Counted from the stretch's first letter, positions 31,610 through 44,662 are shown. The stretch: 64,000 bases of DNA from Diphasiastrum complanatum (GCA_029204225.1 MU831882.1:34607-98606); one strand, 5' to 3'. Program-made: numbers and translations. The notes: generated by a model from the letters alone, not told the origin.

Positions 31610-33250
31610 GTATGATCAGTAGCAAGAAGGACAGCAAATCAAGCACCACACCTTCCTAGATTAGCAGTTGTGCAACAAGAGACAGAACCGGAACCAGCGC
31701 CAATGGATCCAATGGGCCAACCCATACATGTCACTCCCTTGCAAGCAGTCCGAAGAGCACCTCGGATGGAGATACCAAAATATGACAGATCATCAAATCT
31801 CATCCGCTTCCTGCAGATCTACGAGCAAGCTTGTGAAATCTACGACGAACGGACACCTGTAGAAAAGTTGATGTTGTTTCCCAAGTCCCTATTAGCGGTG
31901 TCTCAAGATTGGTTTTTTTAACATGTCAGAGGAAGAGAAATCCACCTAGGAAGCGATTAAAGCGGCTCTCATCACGCGCTTTAAACCAAGGAAGTTCCTC
32001 GAAGACCCGTTTCTCTTGCTTAGCAAAGTCAAGATGGGAAAAAGAGAAAGGGTCTGGGACTATATTGAATGGGTCAAACATCTAAGATCCGAGTGCAGTG
32101 CAGCCCTAACTCCCGATCATGCGGTGATCATGTGGTTCCTAGCAGGACTACCACGGAGCATCAAAAGAGAACTAAAACGATGGGAGCAGTATGCTACTTT
32201 GCAAGAAGCTATGGAGGATGCCATCAGGGAGGAGGATGAGGGATCAGACGACGAATATCCACCCACCCATACTCTTGCTCCATCGATAGCATTGTCATTA
32301 TCAAATGCTTCTGTTCTATCCACAGAACTGTTGTTGGATCATATGACAAAATTACACAAACAACAAATAGAGCAGCCTACGGCACACATTAGAGGAGTTC
32401 TAAATCCAAAAAGACCCTTTGTAAAGATTCTTTTTATATTTTTCCTTACACATGGACCAATCAAAACACTCAAATTTGAAATCTATGTAATGTAACTTTT
32501 TGAATCTTCATTTTGATTTCACACTAAAAATGGCATAACTTTTTAGTGGTAAGTCCGAATTTAGCAAAGTTTGGTGCATTGGAAAGCGTTCAACAAGGGC
32601 TTTCCAACGATTTATTACAAATATACTTCTAAGCTACGATTTAAAAGTTATGGCAAGTCAAATGTATTAGTTTTATAATATTTGAATAATATAAACTACA
32701 TCTTGCACGAATTCTTAAAGGGTCTTTTTGGAGCTCAAAACTCCTCTAATGGTTTGATAAAAAACTGAAGGCCTTACAAGGAGCTGTAACAGCAATGTCA
32801 CATCTATCGGAACCAACCCAGCTATAGTATCACCGACGTGAGAATGTATGGTGTTTTGTATGCACACAAAACCATACAACAAATGAGTGTCCAGTCCTAA
32901 AGCAAAATCTGAGACTAACACAGATTTTGTCATTTGTGCAATGCAACATCGCACGATACGACATTTTGCCCATTTAACCCCTGGATTGTTCAACAGAAGA
33001 GGAGTCCTTATCAAACTTCTTATCCATGTCATCAAGGGGCACCGAGGTATGGCACACCAAATACATCGCGACCTATGCAGCTCAAACTCAGCGTCAAGAT
33101 GGGAGAAATTACGGCTGCTATGCTACAATAATTGTCCATTGAGACCTAGAACTAGTGCGCTACTAAACTTCATTGCAATACAACAGGCAGCAGTTCCAGC
33201 GGGGATACCATCGAAAGGGCAACATTTCCATGTCCCTGTGTTAGCCGTTA
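31610..33250 (+). pseudogene. Ty3-gypsy gag, split by a TIR element
   Basis: Gag starts around MDPMGQPIHVTPLQAVRRAP (about 31700). It continues as IYEQACEIYDERTPVEKLML and, after a frame change near 31920, as RERVWDYIEWVKHLRSEC with WFLAGLPRSIKREL (32016-32391). The 355-bp TIR element at 32392-32746 interrupts it. After that, gag continues (LKALQGAVTAM) with a zinc knuckle CFVCTQNHTTNEC near 32852-32893. Several shifts and stops follow. It would have formed the capsid-like particle. The same family is recognisable in the worn copy at 51484-53060. Confidence 0.8.
32392..32746. mobile_element. Short TIR element (MITE-like), 355 bp, TA target
   Basis: The ends are inverted repeats of about 40 bp: GAGGAGTTCTAAATCCAAAA on the left and, complemented, GAGGAGTTTTGAGCTCCAAA on the right, both continuing as AGACCCTTT. 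A TA dinucleotide flanks both sides (32390-32391 and 32747-32748), suggesting a Tc1/mariner-type TA target. Removing the element and one TA joins gag codons into ...AHINGLIK..., which supports these borders. There is no coding capacity. Confidence 0.85.
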
Positions 33251-33590
33251 CATGAGCACAGAAGAGGAAGGAAGTGGTTCCCTCACCACCACCATCGGTC
33301 ACTGATGACCAACCCTCAACTTCAGCGCCATATCCGAATGTGAGGGAAGAAAGAAGACAGTACCAGAAAATACAACACTAGGTATAGAGAGCACAAGCGA
33401 AGAAAAAAGAGCAAGAAAGAGACAACCCTACGGAACCTCCAGTTGATGGTGAACGAGAACCACAAATGGGCTCACCATTGCACACTGATCAAAACGATCG
33501 GTTGCATTGTCATGAACCACCTTTTCACAATATTACTGGCGAGCTGTGTTAGTTTACTCCTCGGGGAATTACTGCAGATTGCGTCACAAG
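33251..33590 (+). other. Gypsy gag-protease spacer, worn
   Basis: The sequence lies between the gag zinc knuckle region and protease of the same remnant. It is rich in Arg/Glu codons in several frames but has no continuous frame. Confidence 0.4.
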
Positions 33591-34932
33591 CTAAAAGTCT
33601 TTTGGCTGAATGGGCCAAAGCGGACGCAAAGCCAGTAGTGTCTGAGCCCATATATTGTACGGGCTATGAAGAGACAAGTAACGTCCTCCACATCAGGGCA
33701 GCATGGGAAAGTGAGGAACACAACATCACCCTACCAATCAAACACAAGAGATTCGAGGACGAGGCAACAGTACTAAGATGGAGAATCAGGTGTCAATTTG
33801 ATCTCCACCACTTTATATGAAAAGTGGGGTATACAGGGGTTGAAGCCAGCAAGATTCGCCATTAAGCTAGCGGATCAATCATGTGTGAAACCAAAGGGTG
33901 CAGTTGTCGATATCCCTGTAAAGATAGCAGACATGTAGATCACCTTTGTAGTAATGGATATACCTGAATCTCCAACTGCATACCGTGTTTTACTGGGGAG
34001 ACCATGGTTGAGGACTACGCAAGTAGTACACAACTGGGGTATGGGAAAACTCACCTTTGAGAACAGAGAGCAGGCTGTAAAAGTTGATCCAACCACATGG
34101 GCAATAAAACCTATTGCACCCAAGGCTGATGACAGATCATCCACGACAGATCACACGATAGATTGCCGAGGCAAGCCAAGGGTGGTCACTATGATTCAGA
34201 GACAGATGTTGTGAGATGGACAGATGCATTAGCAATGATTGATTGCCGAGCATATCAATACAAATCAGATCCTGAGCCCAGCACATCTTCACCCAAGTGT
34301 TACACCATGGACACACCAATCACATTTGGGATGAATGTGATAAACGTAGCATGGCTGTCAACGGAATCTATTGAGAACCCAGTGGACGATGAATTAGTTC
34401 CTTGGGAACATGCTATAACTTATAATAAGGAGATTGAGCTGACTGATGAGCAAGTCCTACAGCACATGGACCCACATCATTATAGAATTAAGAAAGTACC
34501 AGCTCAACCGCCACAAAATTCTGCTATGACAAAAGTTTCAAGGGTAGATCCACCAAGGGCACCTGCGAACAAGAAAAATCAGTTGAAGCAATGCTACAAC
34601 CAGGTGATCCGATGGAGTGATCTACCTGAAGAGGCTATAGCTACAATGGACGTTCCGATGAAAGACAATCTACCAATATTACAAAAAAGAGCAAAAAGAT
34701 GAACTCGGATACAACGTCATCCTATACTCAGATGACGAAAAACCAAAAGATGACCAGACGGGCTAAGATCAATATGTTGAAAGAGAAATCTCGACGAGCA
34801 CCAGTTCACGAGATGTCTGAGACTTTCAGGAATTATACCTTAGACGACGTGCTAATTATATTGCCGCAAGCCCAGCAAGAACCTAATCAAAGTCAGGCAC
34901 TAGCGGAACAAGTCTTCGAGGGACCTGCATGA
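33591..34932 (+). pseudogene. Ty3-gypsy protease region and linker
   Basis: The region contains PIYCTGYEETSNVLHI and ITLPIKHKRFEDEATVL. The protease active-site stretch is best read at 33770-33830 across a frame change (the worn copy at 52940 shows DGGSGVNFIS in the same position). The protease C-terminal motif AYRVLLGRPWLRTT follows at about 33978. Acidic linker sequence runs to 34932 in two frames. The order matches plant gypsy elements, where protease precedes RT. The frame is broken at least three times. Confidence 0.75.
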
Positions 34933-34941
34933 ACACATCCA

Positions 34942-35680
34942 ATGAACCTTGCTAAGCAAGGTGAAGAAGAAAAGATAGTGCATGTGGGAGAGCAGTTAAC
35001 TCCCACACAATTCAAGAGGCTACGATCATTGTTGGTGGAGTATAAGGACTGTTTCGCCTGGAATTACAGTGATCTGAAGGGCATTCCACCAACAGTAGTC
35101 CAACACACCATACCCTTGGTGGATGGAGCAGTCCCCAAGGTGAGTCGATACTTGGGGCAATGCAAAGTCCGAATGGCATCACCTTATGCTGGTCTTGGAG
35201 TGCTATCTTCACTTGGTTGTAACCACTGAAGCTGTCTAAAGAACTGTAGGCTTCGGCTCTAGCTACTTTGTCTAGGACACTTTCTATAAAGGGTAAAAGA
35301 AAATGATCCTTTTTGGTGACTGCATTTAGCGCCTTTCGCATTTTGCCATTCTTCTGGGGTACTATAACTATCGGCAATACCCATTCAGTGTGCTCAATTT
35401 CAGAAATGAAATATGAATCTAACAGCTTTTGCAATTCTTGCTTGATCAGTGCTGTGTAGTTCGGGTTGCAGTGGTAGTATCGACTCATCTTGGGGACTGC
35501 TCCATCCACCAAGGTGATGCCATTCAGACTTTGCAATGCCCCAAGCACTTTCCAACATGTCATGCAGGCGGTATTCAAAGAGTGTTTAGAAAAATTTCTG
35601 AAAATTTTGTTGGACGATCTGTGCGCGCATGGACCAGACTTAGAATACTTATCCTTAAATGCATGTTGTTACTTTAAAAT
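34942..35680 (+). pseudogene. Ty3-gypsy reverse transcriptase with an internal inversion
   Basis: Plus-strand RT sequence (YKDCFAWNYSDLKGIPP, then HTIPLVDGAVPKVSRY) ends at 35151. From 35152 to about 35511 the continuation lies on the minus strand (NPNYTALIKQELQKLL, WVLPIVIVPQKNGK, AYSSLDSFSGYNQVKI). Plus orientation then resumes with RLCNAPSTFQHVMQAVF and the catalytic LDD at about 35616, reading LLDDLCAHG. The inversion destroys the polymerase. Nothing beyond about 35680 can be assigned to the element. Confidence 0.9.
35152..35511 (-). other. Inverted segment within RT, with inverted duplications at both breakpoints
   Basis: TTGGTGGATGGAGCAGTCCC...GTCGATAC occurs on plus at 35115-35151 and complemented at about 35476-35513. 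GGGGCAATGCAAAGTC...GGCATCACCTT occurs complemented at 35153-35188 relative to plus 35511-35543. Both breakpoints are thus duplicated in inverted orientation, as expected for a flip with staggered ends. Confidence 0.85.
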
Positions 35681-38600
35681 ATTTACTTTTCACTTTACTT
35701 CTAAGTACATGTGAAATGACCTTGATCTATTGTAGCAATAGTAGTGTAAAACTAGTCATGTAAGTAATGCATCAAAGTCATATGTGAATGATGAGCCATC
35801 TAGTCATCAAATTACTTTCCTAGTAAAATGTTGATACAGAACAATCAATGTTTCATTACCTAGAACACACAATTTGCTTTACAATTGTTCACCATTCTAA
35901 AAATACAACAAATAAATTATGGTGTGACTCAAGCAATACTTAGTAGAAACAAATATGTGAGAATATGACATTGAGCTCCAATATATCAGAATTGCAAACT
36001 ATTGTTACCGATCTTCAAATATCCAATCAAGTTATGTTGAGAGATGTTGAAAATTTTAAAAGGGAAAGCTTGAGTGCCATTGCTGAAGTCGAAGTTCTCA
36101 GGAGAAAATTAATATAAGAAGACACAAACGACTTTAAAAAAAAAAACATAGACATAGACGATTTGCTTCAAGAAGTGGAAACAGAAAGAAAGGATTCAAG
36201 CATTCAAGTAAGTTTTAATTAAAAGAGCAATGACACGCTTGCTAAGTTTTTATGTGCTTGTTTTTCTAATGCTTGCTATTATTTTTAAGATCAAGTTTAT
36301 TATTATATCTTGTAGATCATCTTTGGTGGCCAGAGAACATTTTAAAGATTCTACGAGTATTGGAAAATATTTGGGTTCCATATTGTCATCAAAATCTACA
36401 AAAGAATCGTTGAAAAATTCTTGTTATGACAAGATTAAAAATGATATTGCTGCATTGATTATAAAAAGCATTCAAAATGTCTTGGATGTCACCGTTGGAT
36501 ATGCGACACATGTCGGCTAGTCACTGAATCACACGCGTCGATCTGAGATACGTCCGTACCATTTGTGTGTGCGCACACATGTGAAAGCAATCAAGGCTAG
36601 TGAAGTCAGGAACCAGGGCCAACCAATGCCAAATCAAGCTAGTGCAAAACCAGCCAACTCATGATGAAGTTGGGCCATCTGGGATGGAAGCTGAAATCTC
36701 CCCCTCTGCCCAAAAAAAGATTAGTACTATCAGATGGCACCGAGCAGATGATGGGCCAAGCCCAATTAATTCTTGATATACTAAAAGTTAAAGAGAACCT
36801 TCTTGTCACTCTTGGACTGAATTTTTTATTTAACTTCAGATAGTCACGAATCTTTGGATGTGCATCATAGAGAATCTGGATAGATACATTACACTTTTTC
36901 CTGAAATCCCTTTCCAATCAATAGAAACTGTATATAAAAATTTAGTGTTCAATATTTGGTTGATCCCAAGCAGACATTTTTTTATTCTAAATGATATATA
37001 ATTTTTGACAAACACATAGCTAAGAAATAGATACACTAGGTGGTCACTTTATATTTAATATATATTTGGCCTCATATTTGAATTATTTTAATCTTGTTAT
37101 CTGTAAGGAACTTATGAGTAAGTCTTTAGACCTCACAGATCCAATTGTGGAGGCTTCAATTGTACAAAAGCGACAGTGTTCTCAATGTTTTTGTTCTAAC
37201 TCAATTTTTTTGTCACCTGCTCAAGGACGAGCAATCAAGTTTATCATGTTTACGACCCATGCTCACCTTCACATGTGTGAAAAGTGGTCGAAAAAATTTG
37301 CCAGCATACCTAAAAGAAAGTGCGTATTCAGATCTTCTGATAGATTCAATGTTCTTTGATCTTTTTGGGGGCTCGGTAGTGATTGAATCTCTCTCTATAT
37401 ATGGAGCTACTTTAGTGTCTTGATCTAAAACCCATCCTAGTGTAACTAAGGTTGAAAAAATTAGATTAGTGATTTTTGTAGGGGCTCATCGGTGATCTAG
37501 TCTTCTCATCTTAGTTTCTTAGGATACGACACCATTTCTATAACCACTGTTAATTGTTTCCATAGGATAGAGAGTGTAGTATATTAAATTGTTAGATACA
37601 ACATTGAATTAATTTTAGTTGTATACTGACCAAATCTTCGTTGTGTCTAATCATTAGAACTGTTGGGATAACACAAGTCGATTGGTTATCTTAATGGTCT
37701 GAATACACTCCTTTTGAATTATTCATCAATTCCTATTAATAGTTGTTGATCAATTTGAAAATTTTCATGGTGGGGATACTCGACATTCAATTTTGATATG
37801 AAGATTGAATAACTAGTATATCAATATCGACTGTTGAGAATCCAATGTAGATTCTCTTCTGATTTGAAATCTACACGATTGACAAATAATTCTTGTTTTG
37901 ATCCTAGATCTCCGTGTGGCCTATTTTAGATTCTTTTATTTCAAAGATAATCATATTATCAAAGCAAGTAGATCTTTGATTAGGCTCTGAAAATGAAAAA
38001 TCCTATTTGGAAATATAATTTCTATGCAAAGAATTCATTTCTTAGAATGTGAAGACGCATGTCTTCTTATTATCACGAGAGAGATTCTGTTTTCTAGAAT
38101 ATCTTAGAAAAAATCATAAAACTTAGAAGAAATCATGAATCATCAAAAAGGATAATTTCCAATATCAAAATAGAATTAGAACAATTGCAAGCTATCTTAT
38201 ATTCTATTCATTCTAAAAACATACAATTATTGAGAGATGAGCAAAGAAGAAGGCCCATATAATGTCGATATAATTTTTCACAACACATGCTTTTAGACTA
38301 TTGTGTTATTTTGGCATATTGGTTTCATAAATAAGAACCCTCTAATTAGTTGTGTTTTTAAGGTCTTCCTTTTGGGCCTTTACTTGTCCTAAGAGCTATT
38401 AGCTTGGAAAATTTTTGATCTTTTAGGAGTATGTCAATATGTTGGACCCTTCCCATATCAATTTGTACTAGAAATCTTTTTTCAAGTGGCTTGAGTAATA
38501 TTGTGATTAGTTAAATTATTTTAATCATTCCACACCCATCAAAGATGCCCAAGCTAGTAACTGGTCCACATGAAGCTTATGTTATAACATGTCAAAGAAG

Positions 38601-38995
38601 AAAAAAGTAGTAGGCAAAGTGAAAAAAAAGTCACCAAACAAATGAGCTTTGTATGAGCGAATCAAAAGCATACATAGGAAGAAAAGCAATGTCCAAATCT
38701 AATGCCTAAACTAACACTGGAAAAGAAATACAGTAAATATTTAGAGCTCCTATTAAGGTTGTGAGAGTAGTTCATGAATAAAAAATCTTGAATCATAAAT
38801 GTTAAAAAAAAACTTCAACATTCAAGATAAGCAAACTTATTCATCAGTCTAAATTAACAAATCAAGAGAGATTTAGAACAATTTATCCACAAATGATTCA
38901 AAAAACAAAACAAAAGAAGAAACATAAAGTTAGTGTTTTTATCTACTTAAATTTGTATATGAAAAATAGAAGAGAAAATCGCATTTCAAGGTTGG
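35681..38995. other. Unassigned AT-rich sequence
   Basis: No transposon domain or host gene was recognised in 3.3 kb. Palindromic CACACATGTG at 36574-36583 and its complement CACATGTGTG at 37269-37278 suggest worn LTR sequence, but no boundaries can be drawn. A 96-codon plus frame at 36230-36520 has no recognisable motif. Confidence 0.4.
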
Positions 38996-38999
38996 TGAG

Positions 39000-39585
39000 A
39001 GTAAGAGATATGAATAGTTCTTTTGATCCAATTATAATTGAAATCATCTCTTGATCTTTGGTTATGGAAGACAACACAATTAGAACCATTGGCAATGTAG
39101 AAAATCAACATCTACTTGATGAAAGAGATGCAAACTTAACATCAAATATATGAAATAATGAGTTGGTGTCCGTACAATAGCAGTACCCTAACAAGTTTCA
39201 CACATGTGGATCCAAATTACAACAAAACAAAGCATTCTACACACAACATTGCAAGACATCATTACTATAGTGCACCAATGGATAGATGAACCCAAGAGAA
39301 CTCATGTATAAGCATGAAATGAGATAAGAGAGAGAGGATTAATGTTCTCCCATGCTTGTACACTATTTATAACAGGTCTATGCCCTATTTTGAATGTGAT
39401 CATAGAAGCTTCTAGATCCAAAACCCTACTCACAATATGGACTAGATTCAATGTACCAATCATTCAAATTTGAATGGGTCCAAAATCGCCTATTTACCTT
39501 CCCTCACTTTCCAAAAGTAGTTATTCAAATACATTTAGACTAATATAACTTTGAAATATCTATTTCTAAGTCTAAAATGCAAACA
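39000..39585 (-). mobile_element. LTR-B copy inserted in or adjoining gypsy integrase
   Basis: On minus, the copy runs from TGTTTGCATTTTAGACTTAG near 39585 down to about 39000. It parallels the plus-strand copy at 48225-48909 over most of its length: CTTTCCAAAAGTAG, CATTCAAATTTGAATG, ACCAATGGATAG, CTACACACA, CACACATGTG at 39199-39208, and TGATCTTTGGTT near the end. It cuts the minus-strand gypsy integrase directly after the GPIKPV motif. The integrase does not resume at 39000, so this is not a simple insertion. Confidence 0.8.
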
Positions 39586-42500
39586 CAGGTTTTATTGGAC
39601 CGACAAAGTCAATCCCCCACTTCTCAAATGGTGCAAGAGGCAGGATTGGTGTCAATGGCCAATTCATTGCTTTTGTAGGCTTGCCAGATCTTTGGCATGG
39701 ATCACACAAACGAATAAAATTTGATACATCCTTGAACATTGTTGGCCACCAATACTTGGCAGTCAATATATTATTAACAGTATTTCTCAAAGCAAAATGT
39801 CCACCACATCTTCTGAGTGTAAGGCTTGAACGACCTTTTTAATGTCTTCAGTTTCGAGACATCTTCGAAGCTGATGATTTGCACCAAGCTTGTACAAGAT
39901 ATTGTTAATAATTGTATAAGGTGCTACCTTATATTGAAAAACTGTCTTTTGCTCCAAATCGTAACCATCCGGATAAATCTGATCTCTGAGATAAATAATA
40001 ATATCAGAATATAACGAATTTATGGATGAAATTTCAAATAGATGTTCGTTTGGAAAATCATCATTAATAGATTCTTCAATTTTTCCGGTGCTGAGTCACA
40101 ATAGATAATCAGCATTTGTATGATACTTTCCTTGGCAAAGTTCTACTTGATACGTGAATTCCCACAGAAGTAGAACCCATCGAGCAATTTGTCCTGAAGC
40201 TGTTGTCTATTGGGCACTTCGGTTGCAGATTGGAAGACATTTGGTGCTCCTATTTTCAGCTTATTGTTTGCTGCAAATTTTTGAGTAGATTTGGTTGTGG
40301 AAAGGCTCTCTTTCCTATCTACTACAAGTTGAAATTTTGTTGGAGGTAACGGCTAAAGAATCAGAAGCTATCGGTTCTTTGTTTAGTGAAGATCGGTTGG
40401 ATGGCACAAACTACTCCTTGTGGAGTTACATGATGAAGAATCTTCTCATAGCGAAAGGGCTATGGGATTTGGTCAATGGTGATGAGGAAAGGCCTCCTTC
40501 TTTGGCAGCTTCGACACCTCGTGGATCATCATCATCACCATCATCTTCTACGTCTTCGGAAGAACAAAAGAAGTGGGATAGATGTTTCGGGAATCAAGAA
40601 GATAGTGATCAACATGAAAAATGAATACATATCCCAGCAAATAATGCCGAAATTTCTTAACAGTGAAAATCATTCCAAGAGCTTCTCTTTCTGTAGCCGA
40701 ATAATTCTTTTCTGAGGCATGAGCTGTCGACTCGCATAGTAGATGGGATGATCTTTCTTCTGGTCGTCCTTCTGGCTTAGACAGACGCCAATAGCAAATG
40801 CAGAAACATCCACATAACTATGAAATAAAATAGCCCAGTTGGGTGGTCTCAGAATAGGAGCATTGATCAATCTTTGCTTAAGTTCTTCAAATGCTTTCTG
40901 TTGTTCATTCGTCCACAAGTATTCCACTTGTTTCTTCAGTAGATGTGTAAGAGAGGCAGCAATAGAAGCATGATTTTGAATAAATCTCTGGTAATAGCCA
41001 ACATGTCCTAAGAAAGCTCTTAGTTCACGTAGATTGGTTGGTATCTGGAGATTCTTTATAAGCTCGACTTTATCTTTGTCAACTTCTATTTCTCTGTTTG
41101 ATATCCTGTGTCCAAGTAATATTCCTTTCTTCATACCAAAAAAACATTTCTCTTGATGAAGGGATAAACAAGTATCTCTACATCGTTGCAATGTTTCAGC
41201 TTTTGTAGACGTGTCTTTATACTATATACACAGAAATCATCAATAAATATTTTGAGAAAAGTTCTTAGGAACGTAGCAAAAAATAACATCATGATTTGTT
41301 GAAAAGTCACTGGAGCGTTACAAAGACCAAAGGGCATTTTGTTGTAGGCATAAGTGCCCCAATCCATAGTGAATGTAGTCTTTGAACGATCTTCCTTCCG
41401 CACTCCAACCTGATTATAACCAGAAAAACCGTCACAGAAACTGTAATGCTCTTGACCAGCAACCTAATCTAAGATGGAATCAGTGAGGGCAGAGAATGAT
41501 GATCCTTCCTTGTGGCAGCCTTGAGTTTGCGAAAATCCTGGCATATTCGTATTTTGCCAGTCTTCTTCTTTGGGACGACAACAATGGGTGAAACCCATTC
41601 ACTGCTTAAGACGAGATAGATGATACATGCCTTAAGGTGCTTGTTGAGTTTGTCCTTAACCATGAGAGAGTACTTAGGATTGAGACGATACTATCTCCGT
41701 CGAACAGGTATAGCATCTTCCTTAAGATCAATATGGTGCTCTCCGAATTCTACAGGTATACCTTTCAAATCATCGAGAGACCAGAAAAAACATCTTGATA
41801 CTCCTTCAATAGTTCAGTGAATTCCACCAATTTAGATTCTCCAAGTGACTTCGAAACATGCACAAATCTGCCAGGTGCAAGTTCAATTAGTTCAATAGAA
41901 TCTGGTAATATGATACCTTCTGGCATACTGGCCTTGGTATGGCCATGAATTTTGCGCATGGCTAACTCCATAGATGTATTCTTGTTGTCAGCTTGGTTCT
42001 TGTTACCAAATTCGTGTTCAGATTTGTCACTCGAATCATCAGACTCTTTTGAGTTCATGTCTGCAACATTAATTTCTTCATACGAAACATCCGCTTCAGT
42101 GTTGCAGGCATCAAAGAATTATTCTTCGTCAGCATTCTCATAACATTCGAAATATTGAAATTCAATGTCAGATGCGTTAGAAAAGACATTTAAGGCATAA
42201 GAAGATTCCTCTAATGTAAAATTGGTGTCAAACAAAGGAGTTTCACCTTCATATTTGTCCCGACTCTAGGTGATTATTTGTTCTGCTGGCTTACCATGAT
42301 TATTGGTCTCACCAGTCTGAAATCTTAGCTCTCTGGATTTCCAATGAACACTTGTGTTTGATTGGTAAAGCCAAGATCATCCAATCAGCACAGAATAAGA
42401 TGACAAACCGAGTGGTTTGATAACTATGAAATTCATTGTGAATGGCTTGGCTTGAATGTAAACAGAGACATCCTTCAGTTCTCCAACAGGTTTTTGTCGT

Positions 42501-44662
42501 GTCAAATCAGCTAACTTGATGTTTCGCTGGGTCGGTTGAATGTCCGTCAGCCCCAAAGCATGAGCTGTGTCTTCTGTTATTATGTTCACGCTGGAACTAG
42601 AGTCAATTGGCACTTTTTCAATCAGGCATCCCGCAATGATAATATCAATTTCAGGTGCACCGAGATCACCTAAATCAATAGACGGAACACCAGCATCTGG
42701 CAAAGAAACTTTTTTCTTCTTTTTCGGGGTGGAAAGGCCTTTCAGTTGCTTTCTGTAATAAGTGTTATCTGCCAACAACTGCTCAAAAATAATATTCGGA
42801 CGAAGAGATCCAATATCAGTCACGATGTCATAGTCCTTCATCTTCGATTTCGAGATTGGCTTATCAATAACAGCACTAGACAATTTCGTCTTCGTGATTT
42901 CGTCATCCCCTTCCTCGAAAGTGACCACCTTCTCTACCGCAGCTGACTGAAGTTCAACGTTGATAATATCTTCGCTTCTGCTAAGATATCTTTTGCAAAT
43001 AACTTCACAACATCGCGGTCATAGTCGGGATCATCTTTGAGATCTTCTTTAGTCGTAGATTTATTCGTCGTCTTGCTAGAAGATTTCTTCTTTGAGGATT
43101 TTTTGCGCTTTGTCGAAGATTTCTGTTCAGGTTTCGAGGAGCTTTTGCTTCTCGTTGTGACTTTGAATATCTTCTCCACGTCACTTAGCTAGGACTGATC
43201 TTCTGTCTTCACCAATTTTTTTTCAATAACGTCAATTCTCTGCACAATAGCATCAGTCGAAGCTTTCACTTTTAAATCTGCAGTAGCTGGTGTTGCGACA
43301 TACTGATATTTGGGTTGCGGCTTCTGTGGCTGAGGGCAATCAGGATACTTGTGGCTAGGCTCTCCAGTTTGAGCATAACGGTACATAACCAATCGGCTTT
43401 CGCAGCTGAGGACAGTCAGGTGAAAAATGTCCCTGCTCTCCACAATTATAGCAGTTGTCCGACACTTGTTTAGTCGCGGTTTGAGACTTTGCTGGTCCAA
43501 CAAATTCAGGAGGATTATGTCTTTTTGGTGTGAACTTGGGTCTGTCCTGCTGGGCTGATGCTGTAGTACCCTGAACATAGTTAGTAGTGCATTATTTTGA
43601 AAAATAAAAAGTACCTTCTGGGCAGGATCTTCAATGTATTTGACATTCACAGTCGTGCAGTCTTCCTTAGTGTGTCTAGAGGTTCCACATTTCGTACACC
43701 ACATTTCTGAGTTGGAAGAAGACGCTTTCAGTCTTTTATCTGCAACTTCAGAGATCTGCACTTTCAAGTCATTAAAATTTTTATTAAGGTCAACTATATT
43801 ACTCTTCCAAGGCTTTTCAACTTTAGAAGTTGACGACTTATCCTCGACAACTTTTGTGTCATCCTTTCGTTTAGTTCGTCGTTTATTCTTTCTCTCTCCT
43901 TTGTCAGCTTCTGATTCTGATGAATCGTTGCTTTCAGGTTCTGAGCTTGAAGAACTGGTACTTGAATCAAAATCTGAATCATCATCGCTATCATTAGAAT
44001 CAGTCTTCGACTTTCGAGATTTCTTAGTTGATTGTCGCTTTCGTGCTAGTTTCAAGGTCTCAAAATTTTCAGCACTAGCTATTACTGCTGCTAAGGAGGT
44101 CATGTTCCCTTGTCTGCAATACCAATCAATCTTTGGTGGTAAACTAGTCAAAAACCATTTGATCTGCATATCAACAAGATATACACCGGTTAATTTTCCT
44201 ATGAGATTTTTAACCTTTCATGTATATTTGCGAAGGGATTCTTTACTCTTCTTCTGAACATTATTTAGATATCCGAGAATTCTAGATTTGTAACCAATTT
44301 CTCTAACCTGGTTCAGAAATGCATCTTTCAGCAGGTACCAGGTTCCTACATGGCCTGGTTCAACTTGACTGTACCAGATGCGCGCCTGCTTTCTTGGCTC
44401 TATCAAATCGAATGTGATGGTAAAAGAGTATCATACTCTTCTTTATCTTTCTTGTAGTAAGAAGACTTATGAAATCATGTGGGAACCATTGATGGATTGC
44501 AAATCCATATTTTTTGGATGGAGCATGCTTGTCTTCACTTTTCGACTTGATGCTATCGCACTTCGTATTCTACATCTCTTCTACATTGGGCATGATTGGG
44601 GCTGAGATTTCGGCCACTTCAACTACTTCAAGCTGAAGTTTTTTTTTTTTTTTTGGCGGCAT
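39586..44662 (-). pseudogene. Ty3-gypsy gag-pol, 3' truncated in integrase
   Basis: Gag starts at the ATG at 44662 (MPPKKKKK) and is broken into several frames. It is followed by an Asp/Ser- and Glu-rich linker, a CX2CX4HX4C knuckle (CTKCGTSRHTKEDC) near 43680 and another (CYNCGEQGHFSPDC) near 43420. A Lys/Ser-rich stretch lies at 43179-42934. Protease is at 42928-42377, where the active site reads IDSSSSVNII instead of IDSGSSVN. RT is at about 41660-41131 with FIDDFCVY. The RT connection and RNase H are at 41191-40040 (RELRAFLGHVGYYQRFI, HYLLGYVFIFH, GKYHTNADY). The integrase zinc region CDPCQRSGKP and WGIDFVGPIKPV is at 39790-39586. A copia piece at 40199-40617 splits RNase H. Many stops and shifts make it non-functional. 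Confidence 0.92.
40199..40617 (+). mobile_element. Copia leader plus gag start, inserted antisense in gypsy RNase H
   Basis: The plus strand encodes SEDRLDGTNYSLWSYMMKNL and LIAKGLWDLVNGDEERPP, the N-terminal gag motif of a different copia lineage from the others here. A His/Ser-rich stretch and EEQKKWDR follow. Gypsy RNase H coding sequence flanks it on the other strand (GYVFIFH on the right, SGQIARWVLL on the left), with roughly 40-50 bp of gypsy missing. No LTR or clear target duplication was found. The frame stops at the junction. Confidence 0.8.

Noticed and set aside
36230..36520. 96-codon plus-strand frame with a hydrophobic start
   Set aside because: AT-rich sequence, no recognisable motif and no context. 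Chance is the simplest explanation.
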